Source: Arthrobacter sp. 24S4-2
Lineage (GTDB): Bacteria > Actinomycetota > Actinomycetes > Actinomycetales > Micrococcaceae
NCBI RefSeq assembly: GCF_005280255.1
Contig: NZ_CP040018.1
Location: 3,906,001 to 3,970,000, forward strand
Direction of reading: 5' to 3'
Length of the DNA: 64,000 nucleotides
Part shown: positions 27,697-37,236 of the stretch, in pieces
Layout of the letters: the number at the start of each line of letters is the position of its first letter
How positions within the stretch are numbered: position 1 is the stretch's first letter
The notes under the pieces: generated by a model
Seen by the model: the letters and a program-made list of their open reading frames with translations, nothing else
Databases searched by the model: none
Told to the model about the DNA's origin: nothing
Made by a program: the position numbers and the translations under genes

Positions 27697-29181
27697 TTAT
27701 CCCTGCCAGGGCCGCCCGCCCCGGGGTTCCGGAAGGTGCCAGCTGGCCGGGGCGACGAGCCGATCAGTCCCGCTCGGACCCCAGGATCCCTTCCTGTAGG
27801 GCAGCGGGACGGGCGGGTGCGCCAGCAGTGGGGCGGAAATTTCCCAAAGGCGTTCTATTCCGCCAGCCTGGGTGAACAGGGTGTGGTCCCCGGTCATGGC
27901 GTCGTGGAGCAGGCGTTCGTAGCCCAGGAGCCCATGGGCGGCGGTGAAAGAGTCCGCGTAGTGGAAGTTCAGGGACGCGTCATCGAGTCTGGTGTCGGCC
28001 CCGGGCGCCTTGGTGCGAAAGCTGATCGAGATCGACCCGGGGTCGGAGAGTTCGAAGATCAGCTCGTTGGGCGCCTCCCGGCCGGAGGTACAGTCGGCCG
28101 GGCCGAAGAGGTCCTGCGGGGCTTTGGTGAAAGTCAGGGTGACGGTGTGCCGGCTTTGCGCCATCGCTTTTCCGGTGCGCAGGTGGAAAGGCACCCCGGC
28201 CCAGCGGCGGTTGTCGATCTCCATGGTGAGGGCGGCGAAAGTCTCCACCGTGGAGTCCGTTGCCACGCCGGGTTCTGCGGTGTAACCGTCGTATTGGCCC
28301 AGCACCGTCCGGGCGGGGTCCACGGGATTCAGCGCTTGGAAGACGCCTTCGGCCTGTTCGTGCAGTGAGGCGGCGTCCAGGCGCGCAGGTGCTTCCATCG
28401 CGAGGAAGCCGAGAAGGTGGAACAGATGGGTGACAACCATATCCCTGAAGGCCCCGGTTTGCTCGTAAAAATCGGCCCGGCCTTCAATGCTGAGCCGTTC
28501 CGGCACATCGATCTGGACATGGTCGATATGATCGGCGTTCCAGACCGACTCAAACAGACCGTTGCCGAAGCGGAACGCGAGGATATTCTGGACTGCTTCC
28601 TTGCCCAGGAAGTGGTCGATCCGGTAGATCCGGTCTTCAGCGAACACGGCGCGCAACTCCCGGTTCAGCGCCTTTGCGGAGTCGAGGTCGTGACCGAAAG
28701 GTTTCTCGATGACCAGTTTTGCGCCCGTGCCCAGGCCCGTAGCTCCGAGCATCCGGACCGTCGCAACGAAGGCATCCGGCGGGACGGCCAGGTAGATCAG
28801 GCGCTGAACCTTCCCTCCCAGGTCATGCTCGGCCCGGGCGACGGCGTCCAGCAGTGCCTGCGGCTCCGTGGGGGTAGCCGGAGCGAAGTCCAGATTGACC
28901 GCGAACGGCTCCCAGCTCCCGGCACCGCGTCCGGTCCGCCCGTAGTCCTCGACGGCGGAGCGAACATGGGCGCGGAAACCATCGGTGCCGGGCGCGTTAT
29001 ACGGCAGACCGGAGCCGATGATGCGGTACCGGGCCGGCATCATGCCCGCGGCGGCCAGGTGGAACAGGCCCGGGAGCAGTTTGCGTTTGGCCAGATCCCC
29101 GGTGGCGCCGAAGAGGATCAGCAGCTGGTCCTCCGGGACCGGAGAGTGGACAGCCCAGGAGCCCGGGCCTGTCGTGGTCAC
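27697..29181 (-). CDS. zwf: Glucose-6-phosphate 1-dehydrogenase
   Basis: First enzyme of the oxidative pentose phosphate pathway, 494 residues. NADP loop LILFGATGDLAKRKLLPGLF near the N-terminus, active-site motif RIYRIDHFLGKEAVQNILAF near residue 185, and late WAGVPFHLRTGKAM. The GTG start at 29181 overlaps the original TGA of a HAD phosphatase gene, a translational-coupling arrangement. With transketolase downstream it forms a small pentose-phosphate operon. The usual partner opcA is not present. Confidence 0.92.
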   Translation of the reverse strand: MTTTGPGSWAVHSPVPEDQLLILFGATGDLAKRKLLPGLFHLAAAGMMPARYRIIGSGLPYNAPGTDGFRAHVRSAVEDYGRTGRGAGSWEPFAVNLDFAPATPTEPQALLDAVARAEHDLGGKVQRLIYLAVPPDAFVATVRMLGATGLGTGAKLVIEKPFGHDLDSAKALNRELRAVFAEDRIYRIDHFLGKEAVQNILAFRFGNGLFESVWNADHIDHVQIDVPERLSIEGRADFYEQTGAFRDMVVTHLFHLLGFLAMEAPARLDAASLHEQAEGVFQALNPVDPARTVLGQYDGYTAEPGVATDSTVETFAALTMEIDNRRWAGVPFHLRTGKAMAQSRHTVTLTFTKAPQDLFGPADCTSGREAPNELIFELSDPGSISISFRTKAPGADTRLDDASLNFHYADSFTAAHGLLGYERLLHDAMTGDHTLFTQAGGIERLWEISAPLLAHPPVPLPYRKGSWGPSGTDRLVAPASWHLPEPRGGRPWQG

Positions 29182-29497
29182 GCTGTGACCTCCATGCCTT
29201 CCAGCGGCAGCCCCCGGTCAGGGAGGTGATCACACAGTCCGCGCCGGCCCTGCGGGGCTGGTCGGCGATGAGGTAGAGACTGGCGACGCCCAAGCAGGCG
29301 ATTCCGGCGGCATGGCCGCCTTGCACGTCGTGCGGGTTGTCGCCGCCGACGACGGCCCGGGCCGCGGTGACAGGTTCGCCGTAGGCCAGGGCGGCACGCC
29401 GCGGTGCCATCCTGGCCAGCTCGCCCCGGTCGGTGGAGTCCGATCCGTATCCGCCCAAGGCGAAGAAACGGTTCAGCTTGGAAGGGAAAGCAACCAT
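29178..29497 (-). pseudogene. HAD-superfamily phosphatase, C-terminal remnant coupled to zwf
   Basis: The frame FFALGGYGSDSTDRGELARM, ARAVVGGDNPHDVQGGHAAG, ADCVITSLTG corresponds to the last third of a phosphoglycolate-phosphatase-like HAD protein. The N-terminal DxD motif is missing. At the run ccccc (29211-29215) adding one base continues GLPLEGMEVTA and a TGA overlapping the zwf GTG. It is thus truncated at the 5' side and, as read, frameshifted at the 3' side. Confidence 0.6.
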
Positions 29498-29841
29498 CGA
29501 AACCTCGATCACAGGTGTGGAACTCTGGTCAGCTTCTGTGCCGTCAGCTTACTCTCGGGCGCTGGTACTGGCGCAAGGCCCTCAGATTGACTCATCCTCC
29601 TGGCTTACCGCCCGCTTCTTCGGCACCGGAACCATGCCCTTGACAGTGCCGGGACGTAGGAGTGGGATGAGGTCACTGCAATCGACGTGAAGGCCAGCCG
29701 TGGCAGGCGTATCACCCCGGAGGCCCTTTCCGCCGCGGGCGACATCTACAGGTCTTCGGCGGTAGAGATCCCCGAAAGGATGATGACAATGAGCGAAGTG
29801 CGCGGCCGCCCAGGTGCTCGCCATTCACGGAAGGTAGGACC
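29498..29841. other. Intergenic region between zwf-side remnant and CBS gene
   Basis: 344 bp separating the minus-strand pentose-phosphate unit from the plus-strand CBS/dehydrogenase unit. It should contain the promoter of the latter. No coding frame with family similarity was seen. Confidence 0.4.
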
Positions 29842-30327
29842 ATGGAAACAAGGATCGCCACCACAGCTGGTGGGATCATGAGCCGCCCCGTCGTGACCGT
29901 CCCGCCCGGAATGGGGGTCGGCGCGATCGCCGAGCTCATACGCAAGCACCGAATCAGCGGCATTCCCGTGGTGGATCCGGAGGACCATCTGCTCGGGCTG
30001 GTCAGCGAATACGATCTGCTGGCCAAGACCGGGGCCACGGCGGCAGAGATCATGACCACGGCCGTGATTAGTGTCAGTCCCGATACTGCCATCGCCGATG
30101 TCCGCCAGCTGCTGGTCAGCCAGCACATCGGTCGGCTGCCGGTCTTGTCAGGCGGGCGTCTGGCCGGCATCATCAGCCGCGGAGACCTCGTGGCGCTGCT
30201 CGCCACCGAATGGGTATGCGGCGTATGCGGCGAACCTGCCCGTGGTGAGCGTCCGCCGGACAGCTGTCCCAAGTGCGGCGGGGAGAGCACCGGATTCACA
30301 CTGCAGGAGCAGCCTCCGGGGCCGTGA
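29842..30327 (+). CDS. CBS-pair protein with C-terminal zinc ribbon
   Basis: 161 residues: two CBS motifs (IMSRPVVTVPPGMGVGAIAE, RISGIPVVDPEDHLLGLVSE, then IMTTAVISVSPDTAIADVRQ, RLPVLSGGRLAGIISRGDLV), typically binding adenine nucleotides, followed by a four-cysteine ribbon CGVCGEPARGERPPDSCPKC. It lies 97 bp upstream of the E1alpha gene on the same strand, so it may report energy status to that complex. Function beyond ligand binding is inference. Confidence 0.88.
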   Translation: METRIATTAGGIMSRPVVTVPPGMGVGAIAELIRKHRISGIPVVDPEDHLLGLVSEYDLLAKTGATAAEIMTTAVISVSPDTAIADVRQLLVSQHIGRLPVLSGGRLAGIISRGDLVALLATEWVCGVCGEPARGERPPDSCPKCGGESTGFTLQEQPPGP

Positions 30328-30424
30328 ATGCCGCCACGTTCCCCCATCTGCTGCTGGAGGCGCCAGCTGCAGGTAAGGCAGCGCACCAGCGCGAACACAG
30401 CCCAGCACACTTGGAGGAGAGCAC

Positions 30425-31537
30425 ATGGCAGAACGACGGAAACCGGCAGCGGCGCGGGGGCACGACCCGGCGGCGGCGCCGACGACGGAGAACTCCGGGC
30501 ATTCCCTCGCGGACGAAACCCCCGAACGCCTTCTGGGCTATTACGCCGATATGGTCCTGATCCGCAAATTCGAGCTCAGCGCCGACCAGATGTACAAACG
30601 CGCCAAGATCGGCGGCTACTGTCACCTGAACCTGGGCGAGGAAGCCACCGTCGTCGGGCTGATGGCAGCGTTGCGACCTTCCGACTACCTGTTTACCAAT
30701 TACCGCGACCACGGTTACGCCCTGATGCGCGGACTGGAACCTGGGCGGGTGATGGCCGAGCTCTTCGGCAAGTCAACAGGGGTATCCAGGGGCCGGGGCG
30801 GATCAATGCATATGTTCGACACCGGAGCCCGGCTGATGGGAGGCTACGGCATCGTCGGGGGCCAGATTCCGCCCGCCACCGGCGCCGCCCTGGCGCTGAC
30901 CTACCGCGGGGGCCCGGGACCGGACGCCGAGGTCGTGATGTGCCAGATGGGCGACGGCACCACCAACATTGGAGCGTTCCACGAATCACTGAACCTCGCC
31001 GCCGTCTGGCACCTGCCCATCGTGTACGTGGTCGTCAATAACCGGTTGGGCATGGGAACCACAGTCGAGGCCGCAGCCGGGGAACCCGAACTATACAAAC
31101 GCGGCAGTTCATACAGGATCCCCGGTGAGCGCGTTGACGGTACCGATGTCGTGGCGGTGCGCGAGGGTGCCCGGCGTGCCCTGGACCGCGCCCGGCTGGC
31201 GCGCGAGCCCGCACTCCTGGAAGTCATGAGCTACCGTTTGCGGGGGCACTCGGTGGTGGACCCGGCGCGGTACCGCTCCGCAGCCGACGTCGAAACCGCA
31301 CAAGCCGCGGATCCTGTCCCCATGCTGCGCCGGCGTCTGCTGGCGGCGGGCCTACTGGACGAGGCACAAGCACAAAGCATCGAGGCCGACGCAGACAAAA
31401 AGGTCACCGCTGCTGTGGCCTTTGCCGACTCCAGCCCGGATCCCACTCCGGATCAGCTTTTCGACTACGCATACGCCAGCCCGGTCGCGAACGCCGCCCA
31501 CGCCCTGCCCGGCGAGCCCGCGGTGGTGATCCCGTGA
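30425..31537 (+). CDS. pdhA: Pyruvate dehydrogenase-type E1 component, alpha subunit
   Basis: Alpha subunit of a heterotetrameric alpha-ketoacid dehydrogenase E1, 370 residues. TPP-binding GDGTTNIGAFHESLNLAAVW near residue 177, substrate region FTNYRDHGYALMRGL and GVSRGRGGSMHMFD, and the phosphorylation-loop-like YRLRGHSVVDPARYRS. The first 30 residues are Ala/Pro-rich and poorly conserved. Its stop overlaps the E1beta start (GTGA). Closest in layout to pyruvate/acetoin E1; branched-chain acids cannot be excluded. Confidence 0.9.
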   Translation: MAERRKPAAARGHDPAAAPTTENSGHSLADETPERLLGYYADMVLIRKFELSADQMYKRAKIGGYCHLNLGEEATVVGLMAALRPSDYLFTNYRDHGYALMRGLEPGRVMAELFGKSTGVSRGRGGSMHMFDTGARLMGGYGIVGGQIPPATGAALALTYRGGPGPDAEVVMCQMGDGTTNIGAFHESLNLAAVWHLPIVYVVVNNRLGMGTTVEAAAGEPELYKRGSSYRIPGERVDGTDVVAVREGARRALDRARLAREPALLEVMSYRLRGHSVVDPARYRSAADVETAQAADPVPMLRRRLLAAGLLDEAQAQSIEADADKKVTAAVAFADSSPDPTPDQLFDYAYASPVANAAHALPGEPAVVIP

Positions 31538-32634
31538 CCGATGATCCCATGAGCACCGGTCCCGCGACGCGAAGCCCCATCCCCAGCGAAGGAGCCACCA
31601 TTCCCGTCATCACCTACCGACAAGCCCTTAACGATGCCCTCCGAGCCGAGCTGGCCCGCGATAAGAGCGTCATTCTGCTGGGCGAGGAAATCGGGGTCTT
31701 CGAGGGCTCATACAAGATCACCGCCGGCCTGCTAACCGAATTCGGCCCGGAACGGGTGCGTGACACGCCAATCGCCGAGGAAGGCTTCGTTGGGGCCGCG
31801 ATCGGGGCCGCCATGCTGGGGATGCGTCCAGTGGTGGAAATCATGACGCTGAACTTTAGCCTAATTGCGATGGACCAGATCATTAATCACGCGGCCAAAA
31901 TCTATGGCATGTTCGGAGGCCAGACGCCGGTACCGCTGGTGATCCGGATGCCCGGCGGTGGCGGCCAGCAACTGGCCGCCACGCACTCGCAGAATCTTGA
32001 AGTCTGGTTCGCGCATGTCCCGGGACTCAAGGTTGTTGCTCCCTCCACCCCTGCCGATGCAAAGGCGCTACTGCTCGCGTCGATTCGGGACAACGATCCG
32101 GTGATCTTCCTCGAGAACCTGTCCCTTTACAACACCAAGGGCGAGGTGCCCGACGACGATCGCGTGGCCGAGCTCGGCAAAGCAGCCGTGGCACGGGAAG
32201 GGTCCGATCTGACGGTGATTGCATACTCCCGGGCGACGACGGTGGCGCTGGAAGTGGCGCGCCAGCTGGGGGACGAAGGCATCTCCATCGAGGTAGTGGA
32301 CCTGCGCAGCCTCCGCCCGCTGGACCGTCAAACGGTCTGCGCTTCGGTCCGGAAGACCAGCCGGGCCGTGGTCCTCGAAGACGACTGGCTCAGCTACGGT
32401 GTCGGCGCGGAGATCTCCGCCACCCTCATGGAGGGAGCCTTCGACTACCTGGACGCGCCGGTCCGTCGGGTGGCAGCGGCGGAAGTTCCGCTCCCCTATG
32501 CCAAACCCCTGGAGCTCGCGGCGCTGCCGAATGCGAATGACCTGATCAAGGTCATCCGCGAGCTCCTCGATGCCACCCGCTTCAGCCCGGCAGAAGCAGG
32601 CGCCATTGCCACCGCGACCGCGACCGTCACCTGA
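31534..32634 (+). CDS. pdhB: Pyruvate dehydrogenase-type E1 component, beta subunit
   Basis: Beta subunit of the same E1, 366 residues. Typical blocks are TYRQALNDALRAELARD, VILLGEEIGVFEGSYKITAG, DTPIAEEGFVGAAIGAAMLG, MPGGGGQQLAATHSQNLEVW and VVLEDDWLSYGVGAEISATL. GTG start coupled to the alpha subunit; an in-frame ATG 15 bp later or the ITYRQALND segment marks the conserved start. Followed 12 bp later by E2. Confidence 0.9.
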   Translation: MTDDPMSTGPATRSPIPSEGATIPVITYRQALNDALRAELARDKSVILLGEEIGVFEGSYKITAGLLTEFGPERVRDTPIAEEGFVGAAIGAAMLGMRPVVEIMTLNFSLIAMDQIINHAAKIYGMFGGQTPVPLVIRMPGGGGQQLAATHSQNLEVWFAHVPGLKVVAPSTPADAKALLLASIRDNDPVIFLENLSLYNTKGEVPDDDRVAELGKAAVAREGSDLTVIAYSRATTVALEVARQLGDEGISIEVVDLRSLRPLDRQTVCASVRKTSRAVVLEDDWLSYGVGAEISATLMEGAFDYLDAPVRRVAAAEVPLPYAKPLELAALPNANDLIKVIRELLDATRFSPAEAGAIATATATVT

Positions 32635-32646
32635 TAGGAAGATTCC

Positions 32647-33899
32647 ATGCCCGAAGTAGTCATGCCCAGGCTTTCCGACACAATGGAGGAGGGAGTGCTC
32701 AGCCGTTGGCTCAAAAACGAGGGGGACGTGGTCCGGCAAGGGGACGTGATCGGCGAGATCGACACCGACAAAGCCACAATGGACCTGGAAAGCTTCGACG
32801 ACGGAATCCTGGAGAAGCTGCTGGTCCCGGAAGGCACCACGGTGGCGATCGGCCAACCCCTGGCCGTGATCGGCGACGGCAGCGGCACCGGCCGTACGCG
32901 ACCTCCGGCTCCTGCGCCGGTCAGCACCGTCCCTTCGGTCCAGGAGGCTTCCGTCCCGTCCGCTTCGAAACCCGTCCCGGCGCCGGCCGGTGTCGACCCG
33001 CAGCGACTGCTGAGCTCCCCCTCGCCCGGCGCGAGGCTGCCCGGCACGGACTGAATCCGGCAATGATCACCGGCACCGGTCCGGGCGGGCGCATTGTGCG
33101 CGCGGATGTGGAAGCTGCAATAGCCGCGGGGAAAACGGAACAGACACACCTTGAGGAGCAAGCAAAGCCGACTGCCCAGGGCAAACAGCCGGCCCTGCCG
33201 CCGTCGTCCGACACGGACTCGGTAGAGGTCCCGCTGAGCCAGATGCGCAAAGTGACAGCGCGCCGGCTCACCGAAAGCGCAGCCGCACCGCACTTCTACC
33301 TAACCGTCGTGGTTGGCGTCGACGCACTGTTCCAATTCCGGAGCGAGGTCAATGAACGGTTCGCGGACCAAGGCATCAAGGTCAGCGTCACAGACCTGCT
33401 GGTCCGGGCGTGCGCCGTCACACTGAGGACACACCCGCAGGTCAACTCGTCGTGGGCCGGAGACAGGATCCTGGCGCACCGGCGGATCAACATCGGTGTG
33501 GCGGTGGCCTTGGACGAAGGCCTGGTGGTCCCCGTAGTCACCGGCGCCGATGCCAAGAGCCTTGACCAGATTTCCGCCGAAACCCTATCCCTGGCGGCCA
33601 AGGCCCGCTCCGGGACACTGGCCCTGCAGGAATTCACCGGCGGAACCTTTACCATCAGTAATCTGGGAATGTTCGGCATCGATAACTTCACTGCGGTCAT
33701 CAACCCGCCCGAGGCCGCCATCCTCGCCGTCGGGGCGGCCACCAAGGAGCCGTTCGTCCGGGACGGGGAGCTGTGCAGCCGGAACATCATCAAAATCACC
33801 ATGACCTCCGACCACAGGGTACTGGACGGGGCCACGGCCGCGGCATTCCTCAGCGACCTGAAGCGAAGGCTGGAGGATCCACTGCGGATTGTCATCTGA
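32647..33899 (+). pseudogene. pdhC: Dihydrolipoamide acetyltransferase (E2), frame interrupted (one base short)
   Basis: Core acyltransferase of the complex. The first frame has a lipoyl domain (MPEVVMPRLSDTMEEGVLSR, lipoyl Lys in EIDTDKATMDLES) and a Pro/Ala linker, then stops at 33054. The rest (peripheral subunit-binding domain around ARREAARHGLNPAMITGTGP and the catalytic domain ending MTSDHRVLDGATAAAFLSDL, with the active-site His) is in the next frame. One extra C in the run 33017-33021 joins them as LLSSPLARREAARHG. No E3 gene follows, so E3 would come from elsewhere in the genome. Confidence 0.87.
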
Positions 33900-34144
33900 G
33901 CTGTGGAAATCGCCCGATCCAAGCCATGGCTCGGCTGTCGCGGATCTACAGGAATTCGACGATGGCGGGCACGTTGCCGAACGACACCAGGCAACCCGGC
34001 GGCGGATCCACAATCTCCGGGATGATCTCGGCGACAGTGGTTCTGAGTGCGGTCAAGTCGGCGATTTGCCGAGGGCGTGAGGTCGCTCGCGTGGCTCCTC
34101 ACCTACCTGACGGGATGGCGTTCAGAGCTGAATCAATGGCGTGA

Positions 34145-34400
34145 TTATTGCTTGGTGACGTGGATGGATTCAGGGTTGGCAAGGTGGGTGAGGGGTTTTC
34201 CCCGGAGGTAACGGCTGAAGTCCGATGCGATGATCTGGGCTGCCTTGATTGCGGTTTGTTTGCTGGCGCCGGCCAAGTGGGGTGTCATCACGATGTTGGG
34301 GGTGGTGAGGAGCCTGGCGCCGGTTGGGATGGGTTCTTCGGGAAATACGTTCCGATACCGACACCCGCGGCATCGCAGCGGCGCAGGCCGCCGAGTTGGC
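34145..34400 (-). pseudogene. D-isomer-specific 2-hydroxyacid dehydrogenase, C-terminal remnant
   Basis: Minus-strand frame NVFPEEPIPTGARLLTTPNI, VMTPHLAGASKQTAIKAAQI is the end of a phosphoglycerate-dehydrogenase-like protein, including the His of TPHLAGAS. Sequence upstream loses similarity and changes frame, so most of the gene is gone. The adjoining 33900-34144 shows no recognisable gene. Confidence 0.6.
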
Positions 34401-34697
34401 AAATCCATGACCTCTCGCGCCAGGGTTCCTGCGGGAGAACGCACCTGATCCAGAGCGCTTCGGGCGCCATCCGCAGGTTCGCGGCTGGGCCCTCAAGTGA
34501 GCCGGAATCCTGCAACGGGTTCTGACGCCGCACATTTCCCCTTGATGCGCTGAGCGAAGTGCGGGCCAGAAGCTCGTGCTCAATCTGCGTCCCTCAACCT
34601 TCGGCTTACGGGAACAAAGCCAAGTTCATCGATGGTCTGAGCGAGTTGTGTAGACGAGTACTGATATTTGTGCAGACGAGTACGGAAGATGACAAAA

Positions 34698-34812
34698 ATG
34701 CCCGATAGCCGGTCCCCCACCGGCGCCAACCGGGCACGGCCGGGACTCCGGGACGCGCTGGCCGCCTCCCGAAACGGGGACACCCGTGTCGTGACCACCC
34801 TCGACCGCCTGT
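34698..34812 (+). pseudogene. Serine recombinase (resolvase/invertase) fragment
   Basis: The stretch SPTGANRARPGLRDALAASR, NGDTRVVTTLDRL matches the segment of small serine recombinases normally reading TGxxRARPGLxxALxxxRxGDTLVVxxLDRLxRS. Both the N-terminal catalytic Ser part and the HTH end are missing. It lies just before the phosphatase-DUF3090 operon and marks past recombination at this junction. Confidence 0.55.
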
Positions 34813-34893
34813 CCTCCATGCGGGGGTCGACTTCGGTCGGGGGTCCTTGCTGTGCCGGTTCTTCCGGTTCGACCGGGTGGTTAGGCTGGGTGA

Positions 34894-35585
34894 ATGGCGA
34901 CAGTTATCCTCGTGCGGCACGGCCGCACCACAGCCAATGCCACTGGACTGCTGGCCGGTCGGGCCGTCGGCGTGACCCTGGACCAGATCGGGCGGGACCA
35001 GGCGGCTCTGACCGGAGACCGGCTCGCGCCCGTGCCCTTAGTCGGGGTGGTGTCGAGCCCTCTTGAGCGTTGTCAGCAGACCGCCCAGCTCATCCTCGAT
35101 CGCCAGACTGGCGCGCCGTACGCGCCGGTCGATCTCGATCTCACCGAGTGCGATTACGGCCAGTGGCAGGGCCGCACGCTCAGTGATCTCACGACCGAGG
35201 ATTTGTGGCCGCTTGTGCAGTCGCAGCCGTCCGCCGTCGTCTTTCCGGGCGGTGAATCCATGGCCGCGATGCAGGCTCGGTCAGTGGCAGCGATTCGCCG
35301 CCACGATGCAGCCTTCGAAGCCGAGTACGGGCCAGGGGCCGTGTGGGTGGCGGTGAGTCACGGTGACATCATCAAGTCAATCCTCGCGGACGCGCTCGGC
35401 ATGCACCTTGACCTGTTCCAGCGTATTAACGTGGGCCCCGCCTCCGTATCGATCGTGCGCTACGGCGCTGGTCGGCCGAGCGTCTATGCGACCAACACCG
35501 ACGCGGGGATCTGTCGTGGCTGTCGAACGGCATCCACTCTGGCGATGCGCCGGTGGGCGGCGGTGCAGGGCAAAAGGCGCCATGA
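34894..35585 (+). CDS. Histidine phosphatase (MSMEG_4193-like), frame slips near the end
   Basis: Phosphoglycerate-mutase-like phosphatase: RHG motif in ATVILVRHGRTTANATG, ERCQQTAQ, the second Arg/Glu region DYGQWQGRTL and the late catalytic His in VWVAVSHGDIIKSI. As written the frame continues to 35724 with unrelated residues. Adding one G in the run 35505-35508 gives DLSWLSNGIHSGDAPVGGGA and a stop at 35585, which fits the family and clears the next gene. First gene of a conserved three-gene actinobacterial unit; the substrate is not known. Confidence 0.85.
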
Positions 35586-35609
35586 ACCTCATGTGCCTAA
35601 AATACTGAC

Positions 35610-36164
35610 ATGCCTACACGTGTTCACGAGTTTGCCTGGCCTGATCGGGTCGTCGTTGGCACCATTGGCCTTCCGGGGGCGCGCACGTTCTACCTGCAGG
35701 TGCGCGCAGGGACGCAGATCGTGAGTATTGCCCTGGAGAAGCAGCAGTCGGCTCTGCTCGCCGAGAAGATCGACGAAATTCTCGACCAGCTCATCACCGT
35801 CGAGGGCAACCCCTTCAGCGTTCCCACGAGTACTCCCATTGAACTTGTCGACAATGACCAGCTCGAGGCCGTTCAGGAGCAGTTTCGGACCGGCGCCATG
35901 AGCTTAGGTTGGGACCCAACGACGGCGCAGGTCCTAATAGAGGCCTACCCCCTCACCGATGTCGATGCTGATGACAACGACGAATCCCTTGATGAGGACG
36001 GCGCTAACGAGACCGAAATGCTGCTGGTGCGAATGCCGGTCGGCACCGCCCGCGCATTCGCCCAGCGCACCCGTGAGGTCGTGGGCGCCGGGCGTCCGAT
36101 GTGCCCGCTCTGCGGTTACCCCATAGACGCCGACGGCCACATCTGCACCCTTCCCGAGCTCTGA
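35610..36164 (+). CDS. DUF3090 family protein
   Basis: 184 residues, actinobacterial family of unknown function. Begins MPTRVHEFAWPDRVVVGTIG, GARTFYLQVRAGTQIVSIAL, and ends with a zinc-ribbon-like tail, CPLCGYPIDADGHIC. It is overlapped at its stop by the next gene (TGATG) and follows the histidine phosphatase by 24 bp once that gene's end is corrected. The constant association of these three genes suggests one pathway, not yet defined from sequence. Confidence 0.88.
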   Translation: MPTRVHEFAWPDRVVVGTIGLPGARTFYLQVRAGTQIVSIALEKQQSALLAEKIDEILDQLITVEGNPFSVPTSTPIELVDNDQLEAVQEQFRTGAMSLGWDPTTAQVLIEAYPLTDVDADDNDESLDEDGANETEMLLVRMPVGTARAFAQRTREVVGAGRPMCPLCGYPIDADGHICTLPEL

Positions 36165-36931
36165 TGCCAGCGCCGGACCTGGTGACCGCCGAGCTGACGC
36201 TCACCGGCCGCATCACGACGGCTTCAAACGCTACATTCCTGGGCAGCATCGGCGACGTGGTGGTCGTCTATAAGCCGATAGCAGGCGAAAGTCCCCTGTG
36301 GGATTTTCCCCACGGCACCCTGGCTCACCGGGAGGTGGCCGCCTACATGGTCTCGCAGGTCTTTGGCTGGGACGTCGTGCCGCACACCTGGCTGCGCGAT
36401 GGTCCGATGGGCGAAGGAATGGTGCAGCTCTGGCAGGAGCAAGACCCCGCCCAAAGCGCCGTGAACCTGGTCGCGACGGACCACGTGCCGGAGACGGGCT
36501 GGAAATACGTTCTCGAGGGACGAGATGAGAACGGACGTATGGTCGCCCTCGTTCACGAAGACTCGCCAGCGCTCAGACGCATGGCGGTGTTCGACGTCGT
36601 CGTCAACAACGCCGACCGCAAAGGCGACCACATTCTTGCCATGCCGTACGGACACCGGCACGGCGTGGACCATGGGCTCACCTTTCACCGTGACCACAAG
36701 CTGCGCACGGTGCTGTGGGGGTGGCTGGGAGACGCTCTGACCACCGAGGAACGCGACAGCATCGATCGTGTCAGCGAAGGACTGCACGGTGAGCTGGGCC
36801 GAAACCTGGCGGACTTGCTCAGCGCCGAAGAAATCGCTTCGCTCGCCGCGCGCTGCGCCCGGTTGCGCTTGGCAGGGCGGTTTCCGGCTCCGAGCGGTGA
36901 GATGTCGGCGGTGCCTTGGCCGCTGTTCTAA
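36164..36931 (+). CDS. SCO1664-like protein (PI3/4-kinase-like fold family)
   Basis: 255 residues, third gene of the phosphatase-DUF3090 unit, start ATG overlapping the previous stop. Family signs are NATFLGSIGDVVVVYKPIAG, GESPLWDFPHGTLAHREVAA, RRMAVFDVVVNNADRKGDHI and HGVDHGLTFHRDHKLRTVLW. The KP.AGE...W.FP...L and D..VNNADRK segments resemble the nucleotide-binding and catalytic parts of distant kinase-like families, so a kinase or phosphotransfer role is possible. No terminator is obvious until the palindrome at 37142. Confidence 0.83.
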   Translation: MPAPDLVTAELTLTGRITTASNATFLGSIGDVVVVYKPIAGESPLWDFPHGTLAHREVAAYMVSQVFGWDVVPHTWLRDGPMGEGMVQLWQEQDPAQSAVNLVATDHVPETGWKYVLEGRDENGRMVALVHEDSPALRRMAVFDVVVNNADRKGDHILAMPYGHRHGVDHGLTFHRDHKLRTVLWGWLGDALTTEERDSIDRVSEGLHGELGRNLADLLSAEEIASLAARCARLRLAGRFPAPSGEMSAVPWPLF

Positions 36932-37103
36932 GGGAATTACGGCTACGGGGCTTCGCAGGCTGTGTCACGTCGAGTCGTCCTCTGCGGGCGCGTCCGCGGA
37001 GCGGATCCGACGCCAGGCAAGAACGGTGCCTTAAGTCTTTTGACCGACTTTGATTGCGGCCACGAGTTTGGTCACTCGTTCGTTATGCAGCAAAATGCGG
37101 GCG

Positions 37104-37236
37104 GCATCATTCGACTTGGCAACCGGTGGCAAAAAGCGCATGGCCGCTAAGAACACGTGTTCTTAGCGGCCATCGCAGAAGGTCTCAGGGAGGTCAGGAC
37201 CTACACATTGAACCTAAATTCAACGACGTCGCCGTC
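37104..37236. repeat. Divergent second copy of the ychF tail plus terminator
   Basis: 133 bp that align along their length with 37941-38073 with scattered differences. On the minus strand its right end encodes DGDVVEFRFNV and a stop, the C-terminus of YchF, without any upstream ychF. Differences are mostly at silent or non-coding sites, so it appears to derive from a related ychF rather than a recent local duplication. Confidence 0.75.
37142..37171. terminator. Perfect 30-bp palindromic terminator
   Basis: Fifteen-bp arms (GGCCGCTAAGAACAC) with no loop bases between them, downstream of the SCO1664-like gene on one side and of the displaced ychF tail on the other. A near-identical copy lies at 37980-38009. 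Confidence 0.65.

Noticed and set aside
33017..33021. Separate lipoyl-carrier protein and separate acyltransferase in place of one E2
   Set aside because: The linker and the subunit-binding domain join perfectly with one added base, and the second part has no start or ribosome site of its own.
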